This document shows, piece after piece, positions 50,907-60,600 of a stretch of DNA of 64,000 bases. The notes under the pieces are model-generated. The model had not been told where the DNA came from, made no database searches, and was given only the letters and a program-made list of their open reading frames with translations. The stretch is from Sorangium cellulosum (GTDB taxonomy: Bacteria; Myxococcota_A; Polyangia; Polyangiales; Polyangiaceae). The first letter of the stretch is position 1, and every line of letters begins with the position of its first letter. The position numbers were made by a program, and so were the translations under genes. Location: contig NZ_CP012673.1 in the NCBI RefSeq assembly GCF_002950945.1, positions 868,001 to 932,000 of the forward strand, given 5' to 3'.

Positions 50907-51101
50907 GGGCCAGCGCCTTCAGCGGCCTCCGACGGGAGGATGCGCCGCTGCCAACATGGTCTTCTAAGAGCTTGAAACCGTTAGAGAATGTGCGCGCTGG
51001 AGGGCGCGCCGCGCTCGCGCGTGGAGGCTCCGCCCGCTTGGCACGAAACCTGGAAATAGCCGGTCAGAACGCGCCGCACGGCGGCGCACCAGGAGGATGT
51101 C

Positions 51102-51950
51102 ATGTCGAGCCACGGAGCATCGGTCGCAGCGCTGTTCGGGGTGTGTGTGTTCGCGTTCGGATGCGCGGCGATGCCGGTGGAGGGCGACGAAGAACAGGTG
51201 ATGTCTGCCCAGGAGGCGTGGGTCACGACGAACGGCGACTCCCCGACCTTCTTCTGGAAGCCGTCCACGCAGCAGGCGCTCCGGCGGCTCGCCCTGTTCC
51301 CGCTCGTCAGCAACGGCAAGCTCGCGCCCACGCCGCTGCTCGACACCGCCGAGGGGCGCGGCCTCCTCCACTACGTCGTGGGCTGTGCGCTCCCCTCGGG
51401 AACGACGGTGAGCACGCTGATGCCAGGCGTCACCTTCCAGGGGTCGGTCGGGCTCGCGCCGGCGTGGAAGACGATGAGCCTGGCCCCCACGTCCTCGCAG
51501 CGCTGGGTGACGTCGTGCCTCCTCCAGACCCTCAACGGCCTCGACGCGCACGTGCCGATCCGGATGTTGGGGAGCCATGTCGGGCTCAAGGACGCCTCGC
51601 CGGCGGACGCCCTCACCTACACCATCCCGGACGCCACCATGTTCGGCAACATCTTCAACCCCGCCGGGGTGGAGGTCTACGCCTGCGTCGACGCCGGCGT
51701 GAAGGATGCGTGCGGCGCCGGGTGGAGCGTCTTCGCGGACCTGCGCATCTGCGACTCGTCGGACGACTGCGGCATCACCCTGCTCGGGGTGTGCCGGGAC
51801 GTGGTCAACAACCACTGCTGGCTCAACAGCGCCGGCAAGCCCGTCTGCAGGACGCCGGGGGGCACGCTCTACACGGAGGTGATCTCGACGTTCCTCGATG
51901 AGACGGGCTTCTCGGAGCACTACCCGACGTGCGGCGGCCCGCTCGGGTGA
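51102..51950 (+). CDS. Predicted lipoprotein, function unknown
   Basis: A 282-residue predicted lipoprotein with a lipobox ending FAFGCAAM. The mature protein has ten or more cysteines, several in CGxG and CRDVVNNHCW contexts, suggesting disulfides outside the cytoplasm. The blocks LLHYVVGCALPSGTTV and DVVNNHCWLNSAGKPVCRTPGG look like a conserved myxobacterial surface or secreted domain, but I do not recognise a named family. The start ATG follows AGGAGG about six bases upstream. About 195 bases upstream and 160 downstream hold no gene, so it is probably transcribed alone. Confidence 0.8.
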   Translation: MSSHGASVAALFGVCVFAFGCAAMPVEGDEEQVMSAQEAWVTTNGDSPTFFWKPSTQQALRRLALFPLVSNGKLAPTPLLDTAEGRGLLHYVVGCALPSGTTVSTLMPGVTFQGSVGLAPAWKTMSLAPTSSQRWVTSCLLQTLNGLDAHVPIRMLGSHVGLKDASPADALTYTIPDATMFGNIFNPAGVEVYACVDAGVKDACGAGWSVFADLRICDSSDDCGITLLGVCRDVVNNHCWLNSAGKPVCRTPGGTLYTEVISTFLDETGFSEHYPTCGGPLG

Positions 51951-52046
51951 GCCGCGCCTGCCACGGGAGCCGCCGCGCGCGCCGTCCTCGACGGGCCGGA
52001 CGGTCGGGCCGGCGGGGGCCAGGGGACACGCGGCGCCGGGAGGTGT

Positions 52047-52082
52047 CGCGGGGGGCAGCCCCGCGCAGGGCGTCGCCTGCGC
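52047..52082 (+). promoter_or_regulatory. Two overlapping hairpins in the glyQ leader
   Basis: A perfect 7-bp hairpin (52047-52053 with 52059-52065) overlaps by three bases a second perfect 7-bp hairpin (52063-52069 with 52076-52082). They cannot both form fully. The pair ends 30 bases before the glyQ start and may tune translation or end the upstream lipoprotein transcript. No T-box consensus is visible. Confidence 0.35.
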
Positions 52083-52112
52083 GGGCGATCCAGGCTAAGA
52101 ACCGCCCCTCCC

Positions 52113-53060
52113 ATGACCTTCCAAAACCTCATCCTCGCACTGCAGAAGTTCTGGGCCGAGCGCGGCTGCCTCGTCGTGCAGCCGTACAACTCGGAGGTCG
52201 GCGCCGGCACGTTCAACCCGGCGACGTTCCTGCGCGCGCTCGGTCCCGAGCCCTGGAACGTGGCCTTCGTCGAGCCCTCGCGCCGCCCCGCGGACGGGCG
52301 CTACGGCGAAAACCCGAACCGTCTCCAGCAGTTCCACCAGTTTCAGGTCATCCTCAAGCCGAGCCCGATCAACATCCAGGACCTCTACCTGGAGTCGCTG
52401 CGCGCCATCGGCACGAACCCGCTCGAGCACGACGTCCGTTTCCTCGAGGACGACTGGGAGTCGCCGACGCTCGGCGCGTGGGGGCTCGGCTGGCAGGTGT
52501 GGATCGACGGGCTCGAGATCTCGCAGTTCACCTACTTCCAGCAGATCGGCGGGATCGACTGCCGGCCCGTGTCCGGCGAGCTCACGTACGGCCTCGAGCG
52601 GATCGCGATGTACCTGCAGGACAAGGACAGCATCTTCGACGTCGTCTACTCGGACGTCGGCGGGAAGATCGTGCGCTACGGGGAGCTCTACCAGCGCGCG
52701 GAGTGGGAGTGGTCGACGTACAACTTCGAGGAGGCCGACGTCGCCGAGCACTTCGCGGCGTTCGACCAGTGCGAGGCCGAGGCGAAGCGGCTCCTCTACC
52801 GGGGCACGGACCCGACGGCGAAGGGGGCGACGATCGATCCGAAGAAGGCGCTGGTGCTCCCGGCGTACGATTTCGTGGTCAAGGCGGCGCACCGGTTCAA
52901 CGTCCTCGACGCCCGCGGCGCGATCAGCGTGACCGAGCGGCAGCGGTTCATCGGCCGGGTCCGCGGGCTCGCGCGGGCGGTCGCCGAGGCGTACCTCGCG
53001 CAGCGCGAGGCGCTCGGCTTCCCGCTGCTCGGCGAGCCGCAGGCGAAGGCGGCGGAGTAA
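52113..53060 (+). CDS. glyQ: Glycine--tRNA ligase alpha subunit
   Basis: A 315-residue class II synthetase subunit, full length. The opening [25 protein letters not shown], the motif [25 protein letters not shown], and the middle [14 protein letters not shown] are typical of the alpha chain in the heterotetrameric glycyl-tRNA synthetase. The start is the ATG after a 160-base leader. The matching beta subunit gene glyS, which usually follows at once, is not here; the next gene converges. So glyS must be elsewhere in the genome. Confidence 0.96.
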   Translation: MTFQNLILALQKFWAERGCLVVQPYNSEVGAGTFNPATFLRALGPEPWNVAFVEPSRRPADGRYGENPNRLQQFHQFQVILKPSPINIQDLYLESLRAIGTNPLEHDVRFLEDDWESPTLGAWGLGWQVWIDGLEISQFTYFQQIGGIDCRPVSGELTYGLERIAMYLQDKDSIFDVVYSDVGGKIVRYGELYQRAEWEWSTYNFEEADVAEHFAAFDQCEAEAKRLLYRGTDPTAKGATIDPKKALVLPAYDFVVKAAHRFNVLDARGAISVTERQRFIGRVRGLARAVAEAYLAQREALGFPLLGEPQAKAAE

Positions 53061-53172
53061 AGCGCCGGGGTCGCGGGAGGGTGGGGCGCGCTGCGCCGGC
53101 CGGTGCGCGCGCCGGCTCAGCCGGGGCGGGAGGTGGAGGGGCGTGCTGCGCCGGCCGCGGCTGCGGGGCGGA

Positions 53173-53751
53173 TCAGCGGGGCGCGCTGTCGGGGATGAAA
53201 TCCCGCCGCGTGCAGATCGCGACGACCGGCAGCCCGGCCTCGCGGATCGCCTCGGCGCCGCCCTCGAGGCGGTCGACGAGGGCGACCACGCCGACGACGG
53301 AAGCGCCCGCCGCGCGCAGCTTCTCGACCGCCTTCAGCGTCGAGCCGCCCGTCGTGATCACGTCCTCGAGGATCGCGACGGGCATGCCGGGCGCGAGCCC
53401 GCGATCGCCCTCGACGAGGCGGCGCGAGCCGTGATCCTTGACCTCCTTGCGCACGTAGAGCGCGGGGAGGGGGCGGCCGCGCAGGTAGCTCGTGAGCGAG
53501 ACCGCGCTCGCCAGGGGGCACCCCCCGAGCTCGACGCCGGCGACGGCCTCGCAGCGGGGCAGCGCGTCGAGCGCCTCGAACATCAGCGCGCCGACGAGGG
53601 CGTGCCCCTCGGCGGTCAGCACCGCCTGCTTGCAGTCGATGAAGAAGTCGCTCTCGCGGCCGGACGCGAGCACGACGCGCTTCTGCTCGAACGAGCGCTC
53701 CCGCAGCAGCGCGACGAGCCGCTCCCGCTCCGAGGCGCCGGTGGAGCTCAT
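53173..53751 (-). CDS. pyrE: Orotate phosphoribosyltransferase
   Basis: A 192-residue enzyme of pyrimidine synthesis that joins orotate to PRPP. The PRPP-binding motif AILEDVITTGGST is intact and the loop lysine region YVRKEVKDHGSRR is present. The ATG overlaps the stop of the first-read bactofilin gene by four bases, so pyrE is the last gene of a bactofilin operon. Such a link between a housekeeping enzyme and cytoskeletal genes is odd but may reflect a shared chromosomal neighbourhood. Confidence 0.95.
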   Translation of the reverse strand: MSSTGASERERLVALLRERSFEQKRVVLASGRESDFFIDCKQAVLTAEGHALVGALMFEALDALPRCEAVAGVELGGCPLASAVSLTSYLRGRPLPALYVRKEVKDHGSRRLVEGDRGLAPGMPVAILEDVITTGGSTLKAVEKLRAAGASVVGVVALVDRLEGGAEAIREAGLPVVAICTRRDFIPDSAPR

Positions 53752-54482
53752 CGCCCGCCCCCGCCCTTCCTGCGGAGCGACGCCTTCGCGGCGCCCTTCC
53801 GGAGCGCAGGCACCACCGGCGGCGGCGGGCCGCCGGCGACGCCCTCGGCCTCGGGCTCGTCGCCCTCGCCGCCCGCCGCGGCGGAACGGTCGGCGTCGTC
53901 GTCGTCGTGCGCCGCCGCGAGGTCGTGGGCCGGCGCGTGCCGCGGCTCGGGCGCGGGCCGCGCCTCGACCGGGGCAGGGGCGGGGCGCGCGGCGGGCGCC
54001 GGGCGCGCGGGCAGGGGAGCCACGCGGGCGGCGGGGCGCGCGGCGGGCGCGGGCGAGCGCGGCTCGGCCGGCGCCCGTGCGGCGCGCGCCGCTGCGGGCG
54101 CAGCGGCCGCGCGCGGCGCCGCGGCGGGGGCGGCGGCGCGCACGGGCGCGGGGGCGGCGGCGCGCGGCGCGCCGGTGGTGACGTTGCCGCGCACCAGCGC
54201 GCCGGCCTGGATGCCGATCTGCGGCGCGCCGAGGTCGCCGACGACGCGGGCGCCGGGCTCGAGGATCACCGCCTCGTCGCCAAAGACGTTCCCGGCGACC
54301 GCGCCGCGGACGGTCACGCGCCGCCCGCGGACGTCGCTCTGGATGAGCGCTCCCTCGCCGATGGTCACGTCGCCGGTCATGACGACGTTCCCCTCGACGC
54401 GCCCGAGGATCTCGAGATCCCCGTCGCCCTGCACGTTGCCGCGGATGGCCGTGGTCGGCCCGATCGAGGACTGGGCGGCCAT
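53748..54482 (-). CDS. Bactofilin with a long Ala/Pro-rich tail
   Basis: A 244-residue bactofilin. The N-terminal 100 residues form the beta-helix with short repeats (IRGNVQGDGDLEILGRVEGNV, VTIGEGALIQSDVRGRRVTV, GNVFGDEAVILEPGARVVGDL), which assembles into filaments without nucleotide. The remaining 140 residues are a disordered Ala/Pro/Arg-rich tail with an acidic DDDDAD patch and a basic end, which may bind partners. It starts three bases after the stop of the next bactofilin and overlaps pyrE, so all three form one operon. Confidence 0.93.
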   Translation of the reverse strand: MAAQSSIGPTTAIRGNVQGDGDLEILGRVEGNVVMTGDVTIGEGALIQSDVRGRRVTVRGAVAGNVFGDEAVILEPGARVVGDLGAPQIGIQAGALVRGNVTTGAPRAAAPAPVRAAAPAAAPRAAAAPAAARAARAPAEPRSPAPAARPAARVAPLPARPAPAARPAPAPVEARPAPEPRHAPAHDLAAAHDDDDADRSAAAGGEGDEPEAEGVAGGPPPPVVPALRKGAAKASLRRKGGGGR

Positions 54483-54485
54483 CGG

Positions 54486-54800
54486 CTACACGTCCATGTC
54501 GACGTTGCCCTTGAACGAGGCTCCGTCCGCGATGGTCAGCCGCGACGCCTTGACGTCGCCGACGAGGCGCCCGCCCGCGAGGAGGTCCACGCGGTCGGCC
54601 GCCGTCACGTTGCCGGTCACGTGGCCGCCCACCTGGAGCGACGCCGCCCCGATGTCCGCCTCGACCTGCGCCCCTGCGTCGATGGTCAGAGGCCCCTCGA
54701 CGGTGAGCTTGCCGCGCACCGTGCCGGCGACGATCACCTCCTCGTCGGAGGTGATCTCGCCCTCGATCGTGAGCCCGTTTCCGATGATCGTACCCGCCAC
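54486..54800 (-). CDS. Short bactofilin
   Basis: A 104-residue bactofilin almost entirely made of the beta-helix: TIIGNGLTIEGEITSDEEVIVAGTVRGKLTVEG and so on to FKGNVDMDV. The frame is open further (a TTG at 54848), but the GTG at 54800 has a GAGGAG seven bases upstream and begins where homology begins, so I place the start there. It lies between the other two bactofilin genes with almost no gap. Short bactofilins can cap or mix into filaments of the longer ones. Confidence 0.9.
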   Translation of the reverse strand: MAGTIIGNGLTIEGEITSDEEVIVAGTVRGKLTVEGPLTIDAGAQVEADIGAASLQVGGHVTGNVTAADRVDLLAGGRLVGDVKASRLTIADGASFKGNVDMDV

Positions 54801-54854
54801 GTTCGTGCTCCTCGCCGCGCCACCGCGGCGCGATTCTTCGTAGGTCAACGCGCG

Positions 54855-55280
54855 CTACCGCCCTGCCGGCTCGCGGCGGGGGCCTTGCCCGCGCCCGCCG
54901 GTCCGCTCCGCGAGCTCGGGCGGCATGTCGAACTCCAGCTCGATGCGCCCGGCGAACGCCGCGCCTTCCTCGAGGACCACCTCGCTGCCTCCGACGTCCC
55001 CGGCGAGCTGCGCGGTCGCCCGGATGGTGACAGGGCCTCGCGACGTCACGTTCCCCGTGAGCTGCCCGGCGACGACGAGCGAGCTCGCCTCGACGTCCCC
55101 GGTGACCGACGCGCCGTCCTCGATCTCGAGGTCGCCGGCCAGCTGGATGTCCCCCTCGACGTTCCCCTCGACTCGGAGCGAGCCGTCGCCGTGGACCCGC
55201 CCGCGGATGCGGGCGCCCCGGCCGATGAGCGATTCGGCAGCGTCCGATGCGCTGCGCGTGGTTGTCGAGCCTCGGGCCAT
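54855..55280 (-). CDS. Bactofilin, first gene of the operon
   Basis: A 141-residue bactofilin with the beta-helix core (RIRGRVHGDGSLRVEGNVEGDI, GSEVVLEEGAAFAGRIELEFDM) and a short basic tail. The ATG at 55280 has a GGGAG about six bases upstream. Because it is the first gene after a 665-base gap with a large inverted repeat, the operon promoter probably lies between 55281 and 55497. In Myxococcus three bactofilins (BacN, BacO, BacP) act together in chromosome segregation; a parallel role here is inferred from the number of genes only. Confidence 0.92.
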   Translation of the reverse strand: MARGSTTTRSASDAAESLIGRGARIRGRVHGDGSLRVEGNVEGDIQLAGDLEIEDGASVTGDVEASSLVVAGQLTGNVTSRGPVTIRATAQLAGDVGGSEVVLEEGAAFAGRIELEFDMPPELAERTGGRGQGPRREPAGR

Positions 55281-55945
55281 TCTCGTCTCCCGTGCGCGTT
55301 GGGCGCGGCGCGAGCCGGGGCGCGCACCAGAGGCCCGGCTCGTCCGCTGGAGCGAAGCGAGGACATCGCCCGGCCCCGCGGCGGCGCGGACGCTACTCCA
55401 AGGCGCAGCGCCTCGCAACCGGCGGGGGGCGCGAGCGGCGGGAGCGGCGGGGACGCGGGGGCTCATGCGCGGCGGGAGGCCCCGGTGGAACGCGGGGGAG
55501 CCCTCGGGGGGAGGGGGTGTCGCGCGGGGGGCCGAGGGGGCCCCTCCCACGAACTCGCGCCTTGTGGTGGCTATTGCCGGCTGCGCGGAGGTGCCGAGTC
55601 CATGAGCGACTCGCTCCGGGGCGGGCCGGCGCTCGGGTTCGTGGGGCCCTACCCCTCGGCCCCCCGCGCGACACCCCCTCCCCCCGAGGGCTCTTTCCAG
55701 TGGGGGCGCGGGCGGGATGTGCGTGAAGCGAATCGAGGGAGAGAGCTCCGCCCTCACGCCATGCTCGACCCGTGCTCGTGTATCGCGGCGGGCTTCCGGA
55801 GCCCATGGCCGAGGTGATACGGTCTCTCTTGACTGGGCTTTCCATGCTCGCGACGCCTCGATGGGCGAGAGGGCGAACCGACGTGGACGGCTCGGCGCGC
55901 GTCGTCCTCTGGACGAACGCAGACCAACGCAACCCGGGGGTCCTT
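55281..55945. other. Divergent intergenic region with a large inverted repeat
   Basis: This 665-base gap lies between the divergent bactofilin and StyA-like genes. I see no gene in it. Its main content is the inverted repeat described separately. The bactofilin promoter probably lies left of it, and the StyA promoter right of it. Confidence 0.6.
55498..55693. repeat. Element with 42-bp perfect inverted repeat arms
   Basis: The left arm 55498-55539 is an exact reverse complement of the right arm 55652-55693. Inside the arms a further 25 or so bases on each side match imperfectly (55541-55570 against 55628-55651), leaving a central single-copy part of about 60 bases. No transposase is coded. 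It looks like a non-autonomous inverted-repeat element or a large palindromic hairpin. No target-site duplication is evident. Confidence 0.85.
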
Positions 55946-57340
55946 ATGCGCAAGATTGCTATCGTGGGGTCTGGACAGGCTGGCCTGCTCGCGGCGCACG
56001 CCTTGGTGAAGACCGGCTACGACGTAACGCTCTACTCGGATCGCACGCCCGAGCAGTGGCTGAACGAGTCGAAGCCGACCGGTACGGCCGCGCGGTTCGA
56101 CATGGCGCTCGCGTTCGAGCGCGAGCTCGGGCTGGCCTTCTGGGAGGACGCCGCGCCGAGGGGGGAGGGGGCGCACCTCACCGCGTGCCCCGCGCCGGGC
56201 AACCGCCTCCTGACGCTGGCGGGCCGGCTGGAGCGGCCGTTCATGGCGATCGACCTCCGGCTCCAGAGCCACCGGTGGATGCTCGAGCTCGAAGCGCGGG
56301 GCGGCAAGGTCGTGATCGAGGCGGTCACGATCCCGCGGCTGGAGGAGATCGCCGCGGAGAACGACCTCACCGTGGTCGCCGCCGGACGGGCCGACCTGTG
56401 CCGCCTGTTCGAGCGCGACGCGGCGCGCAGCCCCCACGCGGACGCGCAGCGCAACGTCGTCATGATGTGCGTGACGGGGCCGAAGCTCGGGTTCGACGGC
56501 GTCCCGCTGCTCCCGGTCAAATTCAACCTGTTCGCGGGCATCGGGGAGGCGTTCTGGGTGCCCTACCACCACAAGGACGCGGGGCCGAGCTGGAACTGTC
56601 TGTTCGAGGCGATCCCCGGAGGGCCGCTCGACCGATTCCAGGGGGCGAAGAGCGGAGAGGAGATCCTCGCGATCGCGAAGGATCTGGTGAAGGAGCTCAT
56701 CCCCTGGGACCACGATTGGTTCAAGACAGCCGAGCTGTCGGACAAACATGGTTGGCAGAACGGGCGGGTCGTCCCCGCGGTGCGCAAGCCGGTCGGGCGG
56801 CTGCCCTCCGGCCGGATCGTGACGCCGCTCGGCGACACGGCGATGTCGCTCGATCCGATCGGCGGCCAGGGCGCCAACAGCGGCAACAAGATGGCGCGCA
56901 ACCTGGTCGAGTGCATCGTGGCGCACGGCGAGCGCCCGTTCGACGCCGGCTGGATGACGCGCACCTTCGAGCGCTTCTATGCGCGGCACGGCGGGCCCAC
57001 CGACAGGTTCAACAACCTGCTCCTCGCAGGCGCGCCGGCCGGGGTGTCCCACCTCCTCTTCGCGCAATACGGGAGCGACGGGCGGGCAGACAACCAGAGC
57101 AGACAGCAGGCGCTCGCGAACGCCTTCGTGAACAACTTCAACGATCCGGCGCAGCTGACGCCCGTCGTCGAGGACGTGGGGCGGGTGCGCGCGTTCATCC
57201 GGCAGAAGACCGGGAAGCCCTGGCCGGTCGCGCTCGCCGCGGGCGGCGTGGGCGTCGGCATCGCGCAGGTGCGGCAGCGCCTCGGGCTCCCGCCGCGGCA
57301 CCCGGCAGCGCCGGCGCACGCGGTGGGGGCGCTCGCATAG
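55946..57340 (+). CDS. StyA-like FAD monooxygenase
   Basis: A 464-residue flavoprotein of the styrene/indole monooxygenase group. The FAD-binding start KIAIVGSGQAGLLAAHALVKTGYDVTLYSDR and the later GDTAMSLDPIGGQGANSGNKMA (second FAD motif) are typical. Such enzymes add oxygen to alkenes or indoles and need a separate NADH-flavin reductase (StyB). No such reductase lies next to it, so a distant one must serve. The ATG at 55946 begins the FAD motif; upstream codons in the same frame are leader. Substrate is unknown. Confidence 0.82.
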   Translation: MRKIAIVGSGQAGLLAAHALVKTGYDVTLYSDRTPEQWLNESKPTGTAARFDMALAFERELGLAFWEDAAPRGEGAHLTACPAPGNRLLTLAGRLERPFMAIDLRLQSHRWMLELEARGGKVVIEAVTIPRLEEIAAENDLTVVAAGRADLCRLFERDAARSPHADAQRNVVMMCVTGPKLGFDGVPLLPVKFNLFAGIGEAFWVPYHHKDAGPSWNCLFEAIPGGPLDRFQGAKSGEEILAIAKDLVKELIPWDHDWFKTAELSDKHGWQNGRVVPAVRKPVGRLPSGRIVTPLGDTAMSLDPIGGQGANSGNKMARNLVECIVAHGERPFDAGWMTRTFERFYARHGGPTDRFNNLLLAGAPAGVSHLLFAQYGSDGRADNQSRQQALANAFVNNFNDPAQLTPVVEDVGRVRAFIRQKTGKPWPVALAAGGVGVGIAQVRQRLGLPPRHPAAPAHAVGALA

Positions 57341-57612
57341 CCCCCTGCGCCGGACTGGCGCTCACCGCTCGGGGCACCGGTCGATAGAAATTGGAAATCG
57401 ACACGAGGGTGGCGAGAGACATCGATTGGATTCTCGCCCTCCCACCTTCATGTCCAAACGACAGCACACGCCTCCGTCGGATCCGTCGGAGCATGCAGCG
57501 CCTGCCCCTCGACGCTCGGCATCGATGTACACGACAGCGCTCGTCGGATACCCGCTTTCAGCTCGGCGTGGAGAGAGCTCACGGTCCGTCTCGCGACGGA
57601 CGAGAGGCCGTG

Positions 57613-60600
57613 TCACCGGCGTCCTCGGCGGCGCGCCAGGATCTTCTCCGCGGCCGTGAGCGGCCGCTCTTCTGCCGCGGTCGCTGCCGGCGCCGCTGGC
57701 GCGTGCCCCTCCGGCACCGCCGCCCCGCGCGCGCCGTGCCCCTCGGCCGTCGAGGTTCCGGCAGCGACGCCGCGCTGCTCCGGTCGCGCGACCGCCTGCT
57801 CCGGCGCCCACGCCGGCCGCGCCGGCCTCTCGGGCGGCGTCCACGCCGGCTGCGCCGGCCTCTCGGACGGCGCCTGCGCCGGCGCGCGCTCGCCGCCCTC
57901 GCCGCCGCGCGGCGCCGGGCTCGCCTGCGCCCCCTCGCGCTGCACGCGCCCCCGCTCCCGCGCCGAGAGCAGCGCCCCCACCGTCGCGCCCGCGCCGGCC
58001 GCCTCCACCGCCGCGCCCCACGGCCTCGCCCAGAGCCGCGCTCGCGCCCGTGCGCCCCACGCCACCGCCGCCTCCGGCAGCGCGAGCCGCCGCGCCGCCA
58101 CCGTGAAGAGCAGCGCGAGCGCCGCGAGGAACACGAGCTCCGCCGTCGCGTCCTCGTACGCGAAGCGCCTCGCCGCCCGATCCTCGAAGATCCCCGCGAG
58201 CGTGTCGCGCCGCTTGCCGCCCGTGAACTCCGCGATCCGGCCGAGCAACGACAGATCGCTGCCCGTCGGGCGCAGCTCCTCGCCCGCGGACATCACCGCC
58301 CCCGTCGTCCCGACGGCCTCTCCCGTGAGCTCGTCCCGCGCCACCGCCACGTACGTCCCCGGCCGCGACAGCGGCAGCGTCGCCGTGTACGACCCCGCGC
58401 CCGTCGCCTCGAGCGGGAGCTCGCGCGCGATCCCGTCGGGCCCCGTCACGTTCACCAGGAGCCGCCGGAACGACTGCGCCCGCCCGTCGTCGCCGACCAC
58501 GCTCGCCCGCACCGACAGCTCGCCGCCCGACGCCTCCGCCTCGAGGCGCACGCGCGGGTCCTCGGCCTTGCGCGTCACGTCGCGCGCCGCCTGCGCGATC
58601 ATCCGCGCCGCGCCCGGCCAGCGGGTCCACGCGGCCCCCCAGCGGTCCTTGAGATCGCTCGTGAACGCCGCGGCCCGGCCGAGGCCGGCCGACCACGCCG
58701 CGAGGATCGGATCCCCCTCCGGCCCTGTCAGCAGCACCGTCGCCCGGCCCTTCGGGATCGTCACCACGTACCCCCCGAGCGGGGGCGCCTCGCTGAACGG
58801 GACGCCCGTCGTGACCGGCGACGGCGCGCCCAGCGCGACCTGGAACGGCTCCTCCAGGATCGCGCTCCTCGCCGCGAGGATCGTCTCCTGCGTGAACACC
58901 GCCGGCAGCCGCGCGGCGTCCTCGACCAGGTAAAACCGGCCGCCGCCGAGCCGCGACAGGAGCTCCAGCTCCGGCACGTCGCTGCCCTGGCCCAGCGCGA
59001 CGACGCTGCTCGTGATCCCGCGGCGCCTCGCCGCCTCCACCATCGCGCGGCACGGGTCCATGTTCTCCGCGTCCGACCCGTCGGCGAAGAGCAGCACGTG
59101 CTTGAGGTTCACCGCCTCCCGGTCGAGCGCCCCGTACGCCGCCGCGAGCGTGATGTCGACGAAGATGCCGCCGCCGCCCGGGCCCACGGCGCGGATCGCC
59201 CGGTCGATCCCGGCCTGGTCCGCCACCGGCCCGAGCGGCACGCTCCACCGCACCGCCGTGTCCACGTGCGCCACGCCGAGCCGATCGCCGGGGCCGAGCA
59301 GCGCCGCCGACCGCGCGGCCGCCTCGTTGGCGAGCTCGAGCTTCGTGTGCGCGCCCGCGCTCGCCGCCATCGAGCCGGAGATGTCGATGCCGATCACCTG
59401 CGCCAGGCTCGCCCGCCGGCGCTCCTGCTTCAGGTCGAACGACACGGGCGAGACCTCCTCGATCGGCGTCCGCGCGTAGCCGCCCGGCCCCATGCTCCGA
59501 TCGCCGCCCATCAGCAGCAGGCCGCCGCCGAGGTCGCGCACGTAGCTCGCGAGCGCGTCGAGCTGGCCCGGCGAGAGATCCGACGCGCGCACGTCGCTGA
59601 GCACCACCAGGTCGTAGCCGGCGAGCCCCCCGAGGTCCGCGGGGACCTGGGCGACGCCCCCCTCGTCCACCCGGAACGCGCCGGCCTCGAGCGCCCGCGC
59701 GAGGAACGCGCCCTGGCCGGCGTCGCCCTCGAGCACGAGCGCGGCCGCCGGGCCGCGCACCCGGACGAACGCGCTCCCCGCGTTGTCCTCGGCGGCCTCG
59801 TCGAGCTTCGGGTCCTTCGCGGTGATCTCGACGTCGTAGCGGTGCAGCCCCGGCCCCGGCGCCTCCTGGCGGATGCGCAGCACGTCCTCGCCCGCCGCGA
59901 TCGAGGCCTCGGTCCGCGCGATGAGCTCGCCGTCGCGGCGGAGGCGGATCTCGACCTCGGCCGGCGCCGGCGAGGAGGTGACGAGCCGCAGGTCGAGCGC
60001 CTCGCCCTCGTCCGCCCGCGCGGGCGCGCGCAGGGCGACCACACGGACGTCGGGCAGGCGCCGCTGCTCCAGCGGGAGCACGTCGATGGAGACGCCGGCC
60101 GCCACGGCGGCGGCTGCCGCCGCCATCGTGTCGCCCCGGGTCGCGACGCCGTCGGTGACCAGCACGACGCGCGCCGCGGAGTCCGGCGGCACCTCGGCGA
60201 GCGCGCGCCGGATGCCCGCGGCGAGATCCGTTCCGTCGCGGCCGAGCGCGACCCGCTGCGGCGCCGGCAGCTGCGACCGCGGGCGCGGCGGATCCTCGGT
60301 CGCCGCGCCCGCCGCGAACACGATCGTGGCGACGCGGTCGCCCTCGCGCATGCCGAGCTCCGCCACGGCGAGCTCGTGCGCGACGCGCGTGTCCGCGCCC
60401 GGCACGAGGTCGATCGAGCGGCTGCGATCGACGGCGAGCAGGACGGTGAGCCGGTCGAGCGGCCGGCCGAGCTCCGGCCCGGCGACGGCCATGGCCGCGG
60501 CGAACGCAGCGAAATTACTGATGAAATCGCCGAACCGGGCGCGCCACGACCCCTGCCTCTGGGCGTGCGCCGACGCGCTCGCGCGCGCCGCGGCGCGCGC

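Noticed and set aside
52000..52112. T-box leader for glyQ
   Set aside because: No T-box sequence or specifier loop is visible; only two overlapping short hairpins.
54801..54848. Upstream TTG start for the short bactofilin
   Set aside because: The GTG at 54800 has a strong GAGGAG seven bases upstream and begins at the conserved region; the TTG has no ribosome site.
57426..57659. 77-codon plus-strand open frame after the StyA-like gene
   Set aside because: Low-complexity, Arg/Ser-rich, overlaps the end of the vWA gene, and has no Shine-Dalgarno.
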